Shown here: in pieces, positions 36,215 through 46,068 of the stretch
Layout: each line of letters begins with the position of its first letter
How positions within the stretch are numbered: the first letter of the stretch is position 1
Assembly (NCBI RefSeq): GCF_017874375.1
Contig: NZ_JAGGLK010000002.1
Span: forward strand, 62,001 to 126,000
DNA from: Methanohalophilus levihalophilus
GTDB taxonomy: Archaea; Halobacteriota; Methanosarcinia; Methanosarcinales; Methanosarcinaceae
Reading direction: 5' to 3'
DNA length: 64,000 bases
The notes under the pieces: model-generated
The model's input: the letters and a program-made list of their open reading frames with translations, nothing else
Told to the model about the DNA's origin: nothing
The model's database searches: none
Made by a program: the position numbers and the translations under genes

Positions 36215-37450
36215 ATGGCTAACGAATCATTAGACGGGTTATTTCAGGAGTTACTGGAAACCGAATCATTGTTTAAGAATAAGGAAGTATTACGTCCTTC
36301 GTATACTCCTGAGACACTTCCCCACAGGAGTGATCAAATAAACAGTCTTGCAACAATATTGGTTTCCGCTTTGAGGGGAGACACTCCTTCTAATATTCTC
36401 ATTTATGGGAAAACTGGAACAGGAAAAACAGCGGTTGCCAGATATGTAGGCATTGAGCTTGAAAAGAAAAGTGAAACATTGCACGTGCCATGTGTTGTGC
36501 TCTATATTAATTGTGAGGTAATCGATACTCAGTACAGGCTTCTGGCCAATCTTGCCAAGCAGTTTGGTGAGGATGTGCCTATGACAGGATGGCCAACTGA
36601 TCAGGTTTTCCATAAATTCAAGGAAGCAGTGGATTCCAGCAGGCAAGTTGTTATTATCGTTCTTGACGAGATAGATAAATTGATCAAAAAAGGTGATGAT
36701 GTCCTTTACAATTTGTCAAGGATTAACACAGAACTTGAGAATGCAAAAGTCAGTATGCTTGGAATATCAAACGATCTCAAATTCACCGAATTCCTTGATC
36801 CAAGGGTAAAGAGTTCCCTTGGAGAAGAAGAAATTATTTTCCCACCTTATGATGCCGAGCAGATAAGTGACATTCTAAAGTACAGGGCGGGTATAGCCTA
36901 TAAGGATGATTCACTGGCGGAAATGGTAATCCCATTATGTGCTGCGTTTGCTGCCCAAGAACATGGTGATGCCCGTCGTGCTCTTGATCTTCTGCGTGTT
37001 GCAGGTGAAATTGCCGAGAGGGAAAAGAAGAATCAGGTTCAAGAAAGCCATGTCCGGCAGGCCCAGGAGAAAATTGAAGTTGACAGGATTGTTGAGGTGG
37101 TCCGTACTCTTCCGACTCAATCCAAACTTGCACTCTATAGTGTAATGCTCCTCCGCAACCACGGTCACAGGAATGTTACCACAGGTGAGGTTTACAATGT
37201 TTATCGGCAGCTCTGCAGGAGTGCGGAAATGGATATCCTGACCCAGCGCAGGGTAACGGATCTGATTTCTGAGCTGGATATGCTTGGCATCCTGAATGCT
37301 ATCGTGGTAAGTAAAGGAAGATATGGACGTACCAAGGAAATCGTGTTAAGTGTCCCGCTTGATAGTACAAAGAATGTCCTGCTTGAGGATTACCGCCTGA
37401 ATCTGCTTGCTGATTTCAAACCAGTAATTACGGCACAGATGCACCTGTAA
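36215..37450 (+). CDS. cdc6: Origin recognition protein Orc1/Cdc6
   Basis: A 411-residue AAA+ initiator. Walker A is GKTGTGKT (65-72), Walker B is VVIIVLDEID (Asp151-Glu152), sensor 1 lies around LGISNDLKF, and a C-terminal winged helix (about 310-405) would bind the ORB boxes upstream. It marks and opens the origin and helps load MCM. ATG 36215 is taken as start because GGAAGG precedes it; a TTG at 36200 would add five residues. The origin-like region lies directly upstream. Confidence 0.95.
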   Translation: MANESLDGLFQELLETESLFKNKEVLRPSYTPETLPHRSDQINSLATILVSALRGDTPSNILIYGKTGTGKTAVARYVGIELEKKSETLHVPCVVLYINCEVIDTQYRLLANLAKQFGEDVPMTGWPTDQVFHKFKEAVDSSRQVVIIVLDEIDKLIKKGDDVLYNLSRINTELENAKVSMLGISNDLKFTEFLDPRVKSSLGEEEIIFPPYDAEQISDILKYRAGIAYKDDSLAEMVIPLCAAFAAQEHGDARRALDLLRVAGEIAEREKKNQVQESHVRQAQEKIEVDRIVEVVRTLPTQSKLALYSVMLLRNHGHRNVTTGEVYNVYRQLCRSAEMDILTQRRVTDLISELDMLGILNAIVVSKGRYGRTKEIVLSVPLDSTKNVLLEDYRLNLLADFKPVITAQMHL

Positions 37451-37466
37451 TCGTTTTTAAAAGCTA

Positions 37467-38018
37467 TCAGGAAAAGATTAACCTTACGTGTCCGATATAG
37501 GGGATCCGGTAACGAGCAACCCCTATTATCCATTCTTCTTTTACAGGGGTCAGGTAGCTGACCATTCCCTGTTGATCATAGTATCTGTTAGTATTCTCAT
37601 TGTCACCCTTGGTAATGTAACCGGCATGAGGTGCAGCCGGACCATCTTCCCACATTGGTTCACCTTCTTCGACAAAATACATGGCCCTGTGGATTATGGG
37701 AGTCACACCTTCCTGTCCGTAGGGACGATAGAGAATAACATCTCCTTCCATCCCAAAAGAAGAATAATCATCAGCGGAGCCATGGGAAATTACTTCGGTT
37801 CGATCGATGTTTTGTATGAAAATAATATCTCCTACATTCATATGGGGTTCCATACTGCCTGATTCCACGGCAACCATTGGAGTCCAGAGACCGAATACCG
37901 CCTGCGAGAGAAGCGCAAATGTTGCGACTATAGCAAGAATTGAAATCCCGTCTCTGGCAAGGCTCACCCAGAAATTCTCACTTTCTTTGAATTGCCTGAT
38001 AGAATCTGGTAGGTCCAT
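37467..38018 (-). CDS. Signal peptidase I (archaeal/ER S26B type)
   Basis: A 183-residue membrane protease that removes signal peptides from exported proteins. An N-terminal helix (about 22-45) is followed by the catalytic serine box AVESGSMEPHMNVGD, the histidine box TPIIHRAM (in place of the bacterial lysine) and the aspartate box GYITKGDNENTNRYYD. The ATG at 38018 has AGGAGA seven bases upstream; the longer frame is rejected. It lies opposite to orc1 and diverges from the PolD small-subunit gene. Confidence 0.92.
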   Translation of the reverse strand: MDLPDSIRQFKESENFWVSLARDGISILAIVATFALLSQAVFGLWTPMVAVESGSMEPHMNVGDIIFIQNIDRTEVISHGSADDYSSFGMEGDVILYRPYGQEGVTPIIHRAMYFVEEGEPMWEDGPAAPHAGYITKGDNENTNRYYDQQGMVSYLTPVKEEWIIGVARYRIPYIGHVRLIFS

Positions 38019-38143
38019 GTTGTTAAAATCTCCTTTAGCCAAAGGGTTTGAGACTGTCTTTGGATATGAGTAGTAATAGTTTAAACCTATTGGTCTGTAT
38101 ATCACTATACTCTAAAAACGAAAAATAAAAAATTTGATCCAAG

Positions 38144-39640
38144 ATGAGTGGCGAATCCCGGCAGCAGGTTCTATTCAGGTTAATGGAAGAAGGTTACCAG
38201 GTGAGCCCTGAGGCTGCTGAATTAATTAATTGCCAATGTCAGTCCCCGGATCTTGCCGAACACATCCTTTCAAATCTCGGAGACGATGTTTTTGTAATAG
38301 ACACCCAGCATCTGGATCTTGAAAATTTTGCTGGGAATTCCACCAATCTGGCGTTTTCAGAAATACAAAGTGAATTTGCAGCTACAAAAAGTGAACCACT
38401 TTTCAGCGATAATCCAGTGGATATCCTTTCAGACATAACTGACAGTTCTACCTGCGTTGGGGAATACATGGAATTTGTTCAGTATTTCCGCAACAGATAT
38501 AGCAGGTTGAGTGAACTCATCCGTGGAAGGGTTAATGCACGGCCCCTTGAAAGCCTGAACAGGGGAAGAAGAAGTGGTACCGGTGAATATGGGGAAATAT
38601 CCATAATCGGCATGGTTTCGGATATCAGAAGCACTGCAAATGGTCATCGGCTTATCCAGTTTGAGGATCCGACCGGTTCTTTCCCGGTTTTATTTACCAC
38701 TTCCGAGAAGGATCTTTTTGAACAGGCCAGTCATCTTGTGCTGGATGATGTCGTGGGTATTAATGGCAAGTTGACTAATGATGGAAGGCTTTTGATAGCC
38801 AACAAGCTTGTTTTCCCCGATGTGCCAAACGGTTGTTTCAGATCGGCACCTTCCAGTGGAAAAGCCATTTTTATTTCGGATGTTCATATCGGGAGTACTA
38901 CTTTCCTTGATGAACAATGGGAAGCTTTTGTTGCTTTCCTGAAAGGGGAAAGCCCGGATGAAAAGCTAAGGGAATTAGCAAAGGAACTTCGTTACCTTGT
39001 GGTTGCAGGAGATATTGTGGATGGAGTAGGTATCTATCCCGGACAGGAAAATGAACTGGTGATTCAGGATGTCTACAAACAGTATGAGAAGGCGGCTGAG
39101 TATTTTAACCAGGTTCCGGAGCATATCAAGATTATAATGTGCCCTGGAAACCACGACGCTGTGAGACAGGCAGAACCACAGCCAGCTTTGCCCGCGCATA
39201 TACGGGAAATGTTTGATGACAGGATCATTTTTGTGGGAAATCCCGCACTTGTTGACCTCGATGGAATATACGTACTAATGTATCACGGCAGGTCAATTGA
39301 CGATTTTGTAGCATCGGTTCCGGGAGTTTCCTATCAGGATCCTGCAAAGGCCATGGTGGAAATGATAAAACGAAGACACCTTTCCCCCATATATGGAAGC
39401 AGGGTGTCCATTGCACCTGAGAAAAACGATCATTTCGTGATTGATAGAATTCCTGATATTCTCCATTGTGGACATGTGCATACTGTGGGAGTGGAACAAT
39501 ATCGTGGTGTTCTCCTGATCAATTCAGGAACATGGCAGTCACAGACCGAGTTCCAGAAGAGGGTAAATGTAGTTCCAACCCCCGCGCAGGTTCCGGTAGT
39601 TGATCTCTGCAATTTCAAAACTTTCCTCTTACAGTTCTGA
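38144..39640 (+). CDS. polB: DNA polymerase D small subunit (DP1)
   Basis: A 498-residue exonuclease subunit of the euryarchaeal replicative polymerase D. It has an OB-fold part (about 145-230) and a calcineurin-like phosphoesterase domain with FISDVHIGSTTF, VVAGDIVDGVG, CPGNHDAV, MYHGRSIDD and CGHVHTVG. The metal-binding residues appear intact, so the 3'-5' exonuclease should be active. It sits three genes from the origin and is followed by taw1. Confidence 0.95.
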   Translation: MSGESRQQVLFRLMEEGYQVSPEAAELINCQCQSPDLAEHILSNLGDDVFVIDTQHLDLENFAGNSTNLAFSEIQSEFAATKSEPLFSDNPVDILSDITDSSTCVGEYMEFVQYFRNRYSRLSELIRGRVNARPLESLNRGRRSGTGEYGEISIIGMVSDIRSTANGHRLIQFEDPTGSFPVLFTTSEKDLFEQASHLVLDDVVGINGKLTNDGRLLIANKLVFPDVPNGCFRSAPSSGKAIFISDVHIGSTTFLDEQWEAFVAFLKGESPDEKLRELAKELRYLVVAGDIVDGVGIYPGQENELVIQDVYKQYEKAAEYFNQVPEHIKIIMCPGNHDAVRQAEPQPALPAHIREMFDDRIIFVGNPALVDLDGIYVLMYHGRSIDDFVASVPGVSYQDPAKAMVEMIKRRHLSPIYGSRVSIAPEKNDHFVIDRIPDILHCGHVHTVGVEQYRGVLLINSGTWQSQTEFQKRVNVVPTPAQVPVVDLCNFKTFLLQF

Positions 39641-39694
39641 TTTTTAGGTCCTTCCGAGCATTTTATATATGGCAAACAAAAACTAACCATCCTG

Positions 39695-40633
39695 ATGGAT
39701 TCACCTGACCTTCCTGAAAAAACAGATATCAATAGTCTTTTGAAAAAACAGGGTTACAGCCTTGCAGGCTCTCATTCTGCCGTTAAGACCTGTCTCTGGC
39801 TGAGACGTTCCCTGCGCGAAGAAGGACAGTGTTACAAATCCCAGTTTTATGGAATTACTTCTCACAGGTGTATGCAGATGACACCCACTCTCATCTGCAA
39901 TCAGCGTTGCCTGCATTGCTGGAGACCAATTGAGGTGGATTCCCCGGTTCCTGAAAAGTGGGATTCTCCAATGGAAATCGTGGGGTCTTGCATTAAATCG
40001 CAGCAAAAACTGGTATCAGGTTTTGGAGGTTCTGCTTCCAGGGAACTCTGGGAAGAGGCCAATGAGCCTGCACATGTAGCAATTTCCCTTTCAGGGGAGC
40101 CTACAATGTATCCCCACCTCCCGGAACTAATTGAAGAATTCAGGAAACAGGGTCTCAGTACTTTTGTGGTAAGCAACGGAACAAATCCGGATATGATGGA
40201 AAAAATATCACCATCCCAATTATACATGAGTCTTGATGCGCCTGATACTGAAACCTATGATAAGGTTTGCAATCCGAAGAATCCTGATCTATGGGAGCGT
40301 ATCAACCAGTCCCTTGAAATCCTCAGGAAAAAGGATTGCCGAACAGCTATCAGGATTACGCTTGTTAAGGGAGTCAATATGTTTAATCCTGAGGGCTATG
40401 CCTCGCTGATAAAAAAAGCCGATCCTGATTTTGTTGAAGTTAAGGCCTATATGCATCTTGGTTTTTCCAGAAGGAGACTTGAGAGGGATGCAATGCCAAC
40501 GCACGAAGAAGTTGAGAAGTTTGCATCACAGGTAGCCGATTTTCTGGGCTACTACTTAGTTGATTCTTCACCTATAAGCCGCGTGGTTCTGCTTTCAAGG
40601 GAAGCCGAATACACAAAGTCGCTTCCCCTTTGA
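39695..40633 (+). CDS. taw1: tRNA 4-demethylwyosine synthase (TYW1/Taw1)
   Basis: A 312-residue radical SAM enzyme that builds the tricyclic imG-14 base at G37 of tRNA-Phe from pyruvate and m1G. The SAM cluster is CNQRCLHC (Cys68, 72, 75). The second cluster uses Cys33, Cys46 and Cys59, spaced exactly 13 apart as in the characterised archaeal enzyme. SLSGEPTMYPHLPELIEEF and FVEVKAYMHLG are further family segments. It starts at ATG 39695, 54 bases after polB. Confidence 0.94.
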   Translation: MDSPDLPEKTDINSLLKKQGYSLAGSHSAVKTCLWLRRSLREEGQCYKSQFYGITSHRCMQMTPTLICNQRCLHCWRPIEVDSPVPEKWDSPMEIVGSCIKSQQKLVSGFGGSASRELWEEANEPAHVAISLSGEPTMYPHLPELIEEFRKQGLSTFVVSNGTNPDMMEKISPSQLYMSLDAPDTETYDKVCNPKNPDLWERINQSLEILRKKDCRTAIRITLVKGVNMFNPEGYASLIKKADPDFVEVKAYMHLGFSRRRLERDAMPTHEEVEKFASQVADFLGYYLVDSSPISRVVLLSREAEYTKSLPL

Positions 40634-40734
40634 CAGCTGGCAGGCGGGACATAATCTATATTTATAACTACTGCGTAGTAACGCAAACTACCAATTTCCT
40701 TTAATCATTATTCTCATCACGGAGTATTTTCACA

Positions 40735-41979
40735 ATGTCTGAACAATCTGCCCATGACAAATATGAATTCAAGAAAAAGCTCGAGAGCTTGCGGGATAAA
40801 AAAGGGCGGGGTACGGAACTTATCTCCCTCTACATTCCTCCTGACAAACAGATTTCCGATGTGACTTCCCAGCTGAGGGAAGAACACAGTCAGGCTTCCA
40901 ATATCAAATCCAAAGTCACAAAAACAAATGTACAGGGAGCAATCGATTCCCTTCTTTCACGCTTGAGGTACGGGGAAGTCCCTGAAAACGGCATCGTTTA
41001 TTTCACCGGTGCAGTTGACGTTGGAGCTGACAAGACCAACATGGAAACAACCATTATTGTCCCTCCACAACCCATTACAATTTACAAATATCACTGTGAT
41101 TCTGCCTTTTATCTGCAGCCCCTTGAAGAGATGCTCAAGGATGCTAAGACTTATGGTCTTCTGGTTCTGGACAGGCGTGAAGCAACAGTGGGAATGCTGG
41201 TTGGAAAACACATCGATTCCTATCGTCATTTAACATCTACTGTTCCTGGAAAACAAAGGAAGGGTGGTCAGAGTGCTCATCGTTTCCAGCAGCTCAGGCT
41301 TATTGCAATCCACGATTTCTACAAAAGAATCGGGGATGCTGCAAGTGAAGTTTTCCTTACTGTTAATCACAAGGATTTCGAAGGCGTCCTCATTGGCGGT
41401 CCTTCACCTACCAAGGAAGAATTTGAGTCAGGTGAATTCCTGCACCACGAAATACAGAGGAAGGTCCTTGGTCTTTTTGATGTTGCCTATACCGATGAAT
41501 CGGGCTTGAGCGAACTTGTGAACGCTGCCGGTGACAGGCTGGCGGATCTTGACCTGATGGTTGAGAAAAACCTGATGCAGGCTTTCTTTAAGGAATTAGT
41601 ATCCGATTCCGGGAAGGTTGCCTATGGTGAGGAAGCGGTACGGCAGAACCTTTTGATAGGCGCTGTTGAAACCCTTCTTATTTCCGAAGATCTCAGGTCA
41701 GAGAAATTCAAAATACGCTGTGTTTCCTGCGGTGATGAAACAGAAATCATAAAAGACATGGGTCCGCGTGCTGAAAGTCTTCAGCTGGGCAACTGTACCA
41801 AATGCGGTTCTCCACTGGAAGTTACGGAGAAGGTGGATGTTGTTGATGAATTATCGGCTCTCAGTGACCAGATGGGAAGTCAGGTGTCCTTCATTTCAAC
41901 TGATTTTGAGGAAGGAGCGCAACTGATGAACGCTTTTGGTGGTATAGTGGCAATATTGCGCTATAACACAGGTATTTAA
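40735..41979 (+). CDS. prf1: Peptide chain release factor aRF1
   Basis: A 414-residue class I release factor that reads stop codons and frees the peptide. The NIKS loop lies in QASNIKSKVTKTNVQGA, and the catalytic GGQ lies in KRKGGQSAHRF-like context (KQRKGGQSAHRF). The C-terminal domain has the zinc-ribbon-like CVSCGDETEI...CTKCGSPL. In pyrrolysine-using methanogens this factor competes with tRNA-Pyl at UAG, which matters for the TAG inside ftr here. The TATA-like TATATTTATAAC lies near 40665-40676 and GGAG precedes the ATG. Confidence 0.94.
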   Translation: MSEQSAHDKYEFKKKLESLRDKKGRGTELISLYIPPDKQISDVTSQLREEHSQASNIKSKVTKTNVQGAIDSLLSRLRYGEVPENGIVYFTGAVDVGADKTNMETTIIVPPQPITIYKYHCDSAFYLQPLEEMLKDAKTYGLLVLDRREATVGMLVGKHIDSYRHLTSTVPGKQRKGGQSAHRFQQLRLIAIHDFYKRIGDAASEVFLTVNHKDFEGVLIGGPSPTKEEFESGEFLHHEIQRKVLGLFDVAYTDESGLSELVNAAGDRLADLDLMVEKNLMQAFFKELVSDSGKVAYGEEAVRQNLLIGAVETLLISEDLRSEKFKIRCVSCGDETEIIKDMGPRAESLQLGNCTKCGSPLEVTEKVDVVDELSALSDQMGSQVSFISTDFEEGAQLMNAFGGIVAILRYNTGI

Positions 41980-41989
41980 GGTGGTTTTC

Positions 41990-43693
41990 TTGTACCTTAC
42001 ATTCACAGAACAGGTTAAGTCTATTCTTGCAGAAGCAATCGAAAAGGCAGGGTTTGAAGCAGGAGAAATCTCCCTTGAGCCCTCCCAACACGCTGATCTT
42101 TCATCAAGAATCGCTTTTCAGATTGCAGCCAGTGCAAAGCAGAACCCGAAGGAAGTCTCTGACAAAATAGTAGCAGAAATCTCCATTCCAGAAGATTCCC
42201 TTGTTGGAAAAGTAGCGGCAACAGGTCCCTACATTAATTTCAGTGCAAGTGACACTTACATTCACAAGACTTATCAGTCCATTCGCGCTGACAGGGAGAA
42301 TTTCGGTGGAAACTTCGCCAGTGGTAAAATCCTGCTGGAACACACCTCTGCAAATCCCAACGGGCCATTGCATGTGGGTCATATACGTAACTCCATTCTT
42401 GGTGACACCCTCTCACGCCTTTTGAAGAGAGTCGGCTATGATGTGGAAGTCCAGTACTATGTTAACGACATGGGCAGGCAGATTGCAATTGTTTCCTGGG
42501 CTTTTGATCATTTTGAATTTGACAAGACCAAAAAAGGCGATCATGCAATCGCAGAGATTTACATAAAAGCAAATGCTGCACTGGAAGAAAATCCTGCAAA
42601 AGTGGCAGAGATCGACAAATTCATGCAGCTTGTGGAAAGTGGTGATGAAGCCACAATAAAACGTTTTGACGAAGCAGTTGATTTTGCAGTGGCAGGTATC
42701 AAGAAAACGCTGCTTGAGATGAACGTTCATCACGACTCTTTTGTAACCGAATCAAGCTTTATCCGCTCGGGTGCGGTTGGTGATATTGTTGAGAGAATCA
42801 AGGCAACCGGACGCACCGAAGTCGACGATGGGGCAACAGTAGTTGATCTATCAGATTATGGCTATGAAAAAACTTTAGTTATACAGCGCAGTGACGGCAC
42901 ATCCCTGTACACAACCCGGGACCTCGCCTACCATGAATGGAAGGCAACCCGTGCAGACAGGGTTATCGATGTTTTCGGCGCAGATCACAAACTCATTTCC
43001 GGACAGCTCAGGGCAACCCTGAATGCAGTTGGTGTTCAGGAGCCTGAAGTTGTAATCTTTGAATTCGTATCCTTGCCTGAAGGTTCCATGAGTACCCGCC
43101 GGGGTAAGTTCATCAGTGCAGATGAATTGCTGGAGCAGGTTGAGGCAAGAGCCCTTGAGGAAGTAACCATCCGCAGGCCGGAGATGGAGGATTCATTCAA
43201 GAAGGAAGTCTCAAGAATGGTTGGCATTGGCGCAGTACGTTATGATATTGTCAAAGTGACTCCGGAGAAATCCACCGTCTTCGACTGGAAAGAGGCACTG
43301 GATTTTGAAAAGCAGGGAGCACCTTTTATCCAGTATTCACATGCGAGAGCCTGCAGTATTCTCAAGAAGGCAGAGGAAGAGGGATTGTGGAATCCTGAAG
43401 CTGAGCTGAATCCGGCTCTTCTCATAGATGATTCGGAAATTGCATTCATCAAGAAAATGGCCCTCTTTGACCAGGTACTGGAAAAGTGTGCATCCGAACT
43501 CAAGCCTCATCATCTTGCTATTTACGGAAGGGAACTTGCAGATGCTTTCAACCAGTTCTACCGCTTCTCACCTGTGCTTGCCGCTGAGGACGACGAAATA
43601 AGGCAGGCTCGTCTGGGACTTGTGGACTGTGCAAGGGTTGTTATTGCAAATGTCTTGGATACTCTGGGAATTGATGCACCTCAATCAATGTGA
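41990..43693 (+). CDS. argS: Arginyl-tRNA synthetase
   Basis: A 567-residue class Ia synthetase. It has the N-terminal Add1 domain, the HIGH-type motif in NPNGPLHVGHIRNS, the KMSKS-region equivalent in LPEGSMSTRRGKF and a C-terminal DALR anticodon-binding domain ending ADAFNQFYRFSPVL. TTG 41990 is preferred because AGGTGG lies five to six bases before it and the resulting start matches relatives. GTG 41981 is the alternative, three residues longer and directly after the aRF1 stop. Operon with prf1 is likely. Confidence 0.95.
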   Translation: MYLTFTEQVKSILAEAIEKAGFEAGEISLEPSQHADLSSRIAFQIAASAKQNPKEVSDKIVAEISIPEDSLVGKVAATGPYINFSASDTYIHKTYQSIRADRENFGGNFASGKILLEHTSANPNGPLHVGHIRNSILGDTLSRLLKRVGYDVEVQYYVNDMGRQIAIVSWAFDHFEFDKTKKGDHAIAEIYIKANAALEENPAKVAEIDKFMQLVESGDEATIKRFDEAVDFAVAGIKKTLLEMNVHHDSFVTESSFIRSGAVGDIVERIKATGRTEVDDGATVVDLSDYGYEKTLVIQRSDGTSLYTTRDLAYHEWKATRADRVIDVFGADHKLISGQLRATLNAVGVQEPEVVIFEFVSLPEGSMSTRRGKFISADELLEQVEARALEEVTIRRPEMEDSFKKEVSRMVGIGAVRYDIVKVTPEKSTVFDWKEALDFEKQGAPFIQYSHARACSILKKAEEEGLWNPEAELNPALLIDDSEIAFIKKMALFDQVLEKCASELKPHHLAIYGRELADAFNQFYRFSPVLAAEDDEIRQARLGLVDCARVVIANVLDTLGIDAPQSM

Positions 43694-43698
43694 TTTCG

Positions 43699-43986
43699 AT
43701 GCTGCTCTTTGAAAGGCTCCTGCTTTTATACCTTCTGGTAATCAATGCAGGCGCCCTGTCGATTATGTGGTGGGACAAAAGGAAAGCCCGCAAGGGTGCT
43801 TACCGTATCCCGGAGAAAACTTTGTTCGTATGGGCACTGGCGGGTGGATCTGCCGGAGCTTATCTGGGGATGTATGTTTTCCGGCATAAAACCAGAAGGG
43901 CCAAGTTCAGGATTGGCTTCCCATTGATTCTTATTGTTCATTTCCTGATAGTCGCCAGATTACTCTGGCATATTCCGCTTCCCTGA
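43699..43986 (+). CDS. DUF1294 membrane protein
   Basis: A 95-residue protein with three hydrophobic segments and the DUF1294 signatures MWWDKRKARKGAYRIPEKTL, AGGSAGAYLGMYVFRHKT and KFRIGFPLI. Function is unknown. ATG 43699 is the likely start, six bases after the argS stop; GTG 43690 overlaps argS. Confidence 0.88.
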   Translation: MLLFERLLLLYLLVINAGALSIMWWDKRKARKGAYRIPEKTLFVWALAGGSAGAYLGMYVFRHKTRRAKFRIGFPLILIVHFLIVARLLWHIPLP

Positions 43987-44027
43987 AATCGTTAGCTATA
44001 AATGATCATGTACGGATAACAAAAGGC

Positions 44028-45050
44028 ATGGTAGAGTTCATATTTGACGACATTGGAAGTTACCCGCTTCCTGAAGGCGTTTCCCGGGAATGGGTTGAAG
44101 CGGCCTTTGATGGGGAGAAAGAAAAAGTCGCTGAGATTATAGGCTCTGCCTTTTTACAAAAATTAGAAGCCGGAGTTGCTGTTCCAACATATCCACAGTT
44201 TCAGGATATGAATAAACAATTCCTTTCAATTCTCAATGATCCCGATTGTACGGATGGACCTTTCAGTGTAAAACCGGAATGCGCTAAAATCATAGAACTT
44301 GAAGTGCTCGAGAATTATGCAAAACAATACAGGGAGAAAACCGGAAACAAACCCGATGTAAGGGTGTGTGTCACAGGTCCTCTTGAGCTGTATTTGCAGC
44401 AGTTTGGTTCCGCCGTCTATCCGGATATACTGAATCTAATTGCTTCAAGTATCAACCTGTTCATCAAAAATGCCATAGAAGATGCGGAAAATTTCAACGT
44501 TCGCACAATATCAATTGATGAGCCCAGCCTTGGTATCAATCCAGAGGTTTCATTTGATAACGCCGCTCTTATCGAGGCTCTTGAACTTGCAAGCAGCTAT
44601 TCCCATGAAAAAGGGCTGGACGTGGAAATCCATCTCCATTCAGCTTTGCATTACGAAATCCCCTGCCGTACACGGGGTATCAATGTAATTGGTGTCGAAT
44701 CGGCTTCCAATCCTGGCTACCTTGATCTTATTGACAAAGCATTATTGGAGGAAACCGATTCCTACCTGCGTGCGGGAGTTGCCCGAACAGATGTTTTCAA
44801 TTTGGTGGCAGGTCTAAACGAAGAATACAACACCAATGCATGGAAGGAACCTGAACTGCTTGAAAAGCTGGTTACCGATCTGGAAACCCCTGAAGTCATC
44901 GAGGAGCGACTGAGGGAAGTTTACAGCAGGTTTGGCGATCGTGTGATGTATGTGGGGCCGGATTGTGGTCTGGGTTCATGGCCCACGCAGGCTATTGCAG
45001 GCAAGCTGCTGGAGAATATTGCTGTTGCCCTTAGGAACTTTGATTCCTGA
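44028..45050 (+). CDS. MetE-like (core) methionine synthase
   Basis: A 340-residue protein similar to the C-terminal catalytic half of cobalamin-independent methionine synthase. The barrel contains SIDEPSLGINPEV, the zinc region VEIHLHSALHYEIP, the acidic ligand in NVIGVESASNPG and the cysteine ligand in YVGPDCGLGSWP. It lacks the N-terminal folate half, as in archaeal core synthases that accept methyl groups from methylcorrinoid proteins. The usual HxC zinc pair reads HxH here. Methionine formation is a family inference. Located after argS and DUF1294. Confidence 0.85.
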   Translation: MVEFIFDDIGSYPLPEGVSREWVEAAFDGEKEKVAEIIGSAFLQKLEAGVAVPTYPQFQDMNKQFLSILNDPDCTDGPFSVKPECAKIIELEVLENYAKQYREKTGNKPDVRVCVTGPLELYLQQFGSAVYPDILNLIASSINLFIKNAIEDAENFNVRTISIDEPSLGINPEVSFDNAALIEALELASSYSHEKGLDVEIHLHSALHYEIPCRTRGINVIGVESASNPGYLDLIDKALLEETDSYLRAGVARTDVFNLVAGLNEEYNTNAWKEPELLEKLVTDLETPEVIEERLREVYSRFGDRVMYVGPDCGLGSWPTQAIAGKLLENIAVALRNFDS

Positions 45051-45064
45051 ACTTCATTTTCTTT

Positions 45065-46057
45065 TTAGTTGAGATAATCCAGCACGAATTCAAAAATTGC
45101 TGCACCTATTTCAGGTGTTATCTCGGTTTCAATATAAGAAGCGATAAGTAGCAGGCAGACGCATGCAAAAATCGCTTTCCTGAAATAAGCGGATTTCAGG
45201 AATTTTGAAGCACATTTCTCGGTTTTGCTGATGTCTTTCTTCAGATCATCGACATAATTTCCTGAAAAAAGCAGTTCATTTTTGACAACAGTAGCCTGGC
45301 GGCTTGCAAACACATAACCCAGGCCCGCTGAAAGGAAAAGAGCGGGAATTTCAATTATTCCATGTGGAATGATAAAAGCCATAAAATATGCTATTCCTGC
45401 CAGTGCACCTGTAAATATTCCTGTGTTTCCAAAGATGTTCATTCCTTCAACCGAGCCGTTTACAGCCATGAATGCAAGCAGAATTCCTGCAAGGACTCCG
45501 TTGGCTACGGATACGAGGAAGGGCGGTGCATAGGGCAGCATGGAGGCAAACATGCGGTATTGACCCCGGTCATAGCCGTAATAGTTCCAGATTGAATCCT
45601 CACTTTTATGTACTTCATCATTGGAAAATGAGGCGTATGTTGATGGAAACAAGCGTCTGAAAAGACCGGAAAAGGGTCTGCCCCAGCTTTCCGTTTTCTT
45701 TGATAGCTTTCCATAAATGGGATATTTCTTGCGCAAATCAAGATCTGAAAGCAGCATCCTGTGAACAAAAACAATTAGGGCAGCACCGGCTGATCCGGTG
45801 AATGCCGCAATGCTATTGAAAACAAAGATGGAAGCAGTGAGACCCACATACCGGGCACCGACTTCGACTTTTGCCAGCGCACTGTTTGTTGTGCCTGAAA
45901 CAGCCTGATTTATTGGTGCCGGAGTCTGGGAAAAAAAGATTACTGCTGCATACACAAGTATGGCAACAGCAAAAGCAAGGATTGCTGAAAGCAGGAACAA
46001 TCTGGCAGACCAGAAAAACCCTTTTTTCAGCTCATGCTTGTTTTCATCATGTTCCAT
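45065..46057 (-). CDS. SpoIIM-like (stage II sporulation M family) membrane protein
   Basis: A 330-residue membrane protein with about six hydrophobic segments. FVFNSIAAFTGSAGAALIVF and IPHGIIEIPALFLSAGLGYV are the core signatures of the SpoIIM/DUF95 family. In archaea its role is unknown; some relatives go with RDD or vesicle-type proteins, none of which are seen here. It starts at ATG 46057, 11 bases after the hisG stop, so it may be read through from hisG. Confidence 0.85.
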   Translation of the reverse strand: MEHDENKHELKKGFFWSARLFLLSAILAFAVAILVYAAVIFFSQTPAPINQAVSGTTNSALAKVEVGARYVGLTASIFVFNSIAAFTGSAGAALIVFVHRMLLSDLDLRKKYPIYGKLSKKTESWGRPFSGLFRRLFPSTYASFSNDEVHKSEDSIWNYYGYDRGQYRMFASMLPYAPPFLVSVANGVLAGILLAFMAVNGSVEGMNIFGNTGIFTGALAGIAYFMAFIIPHGIIEIPALFLSAGLGYVFASRQATVVKNELLFSGNYVDDLKKDISKTEKCASKFLKSAYFRKAIFACVCLLLIASYIETEITPEIGAAIFEFVLDYLN

Positions 46058-46068
46058 TTGAAACTATC

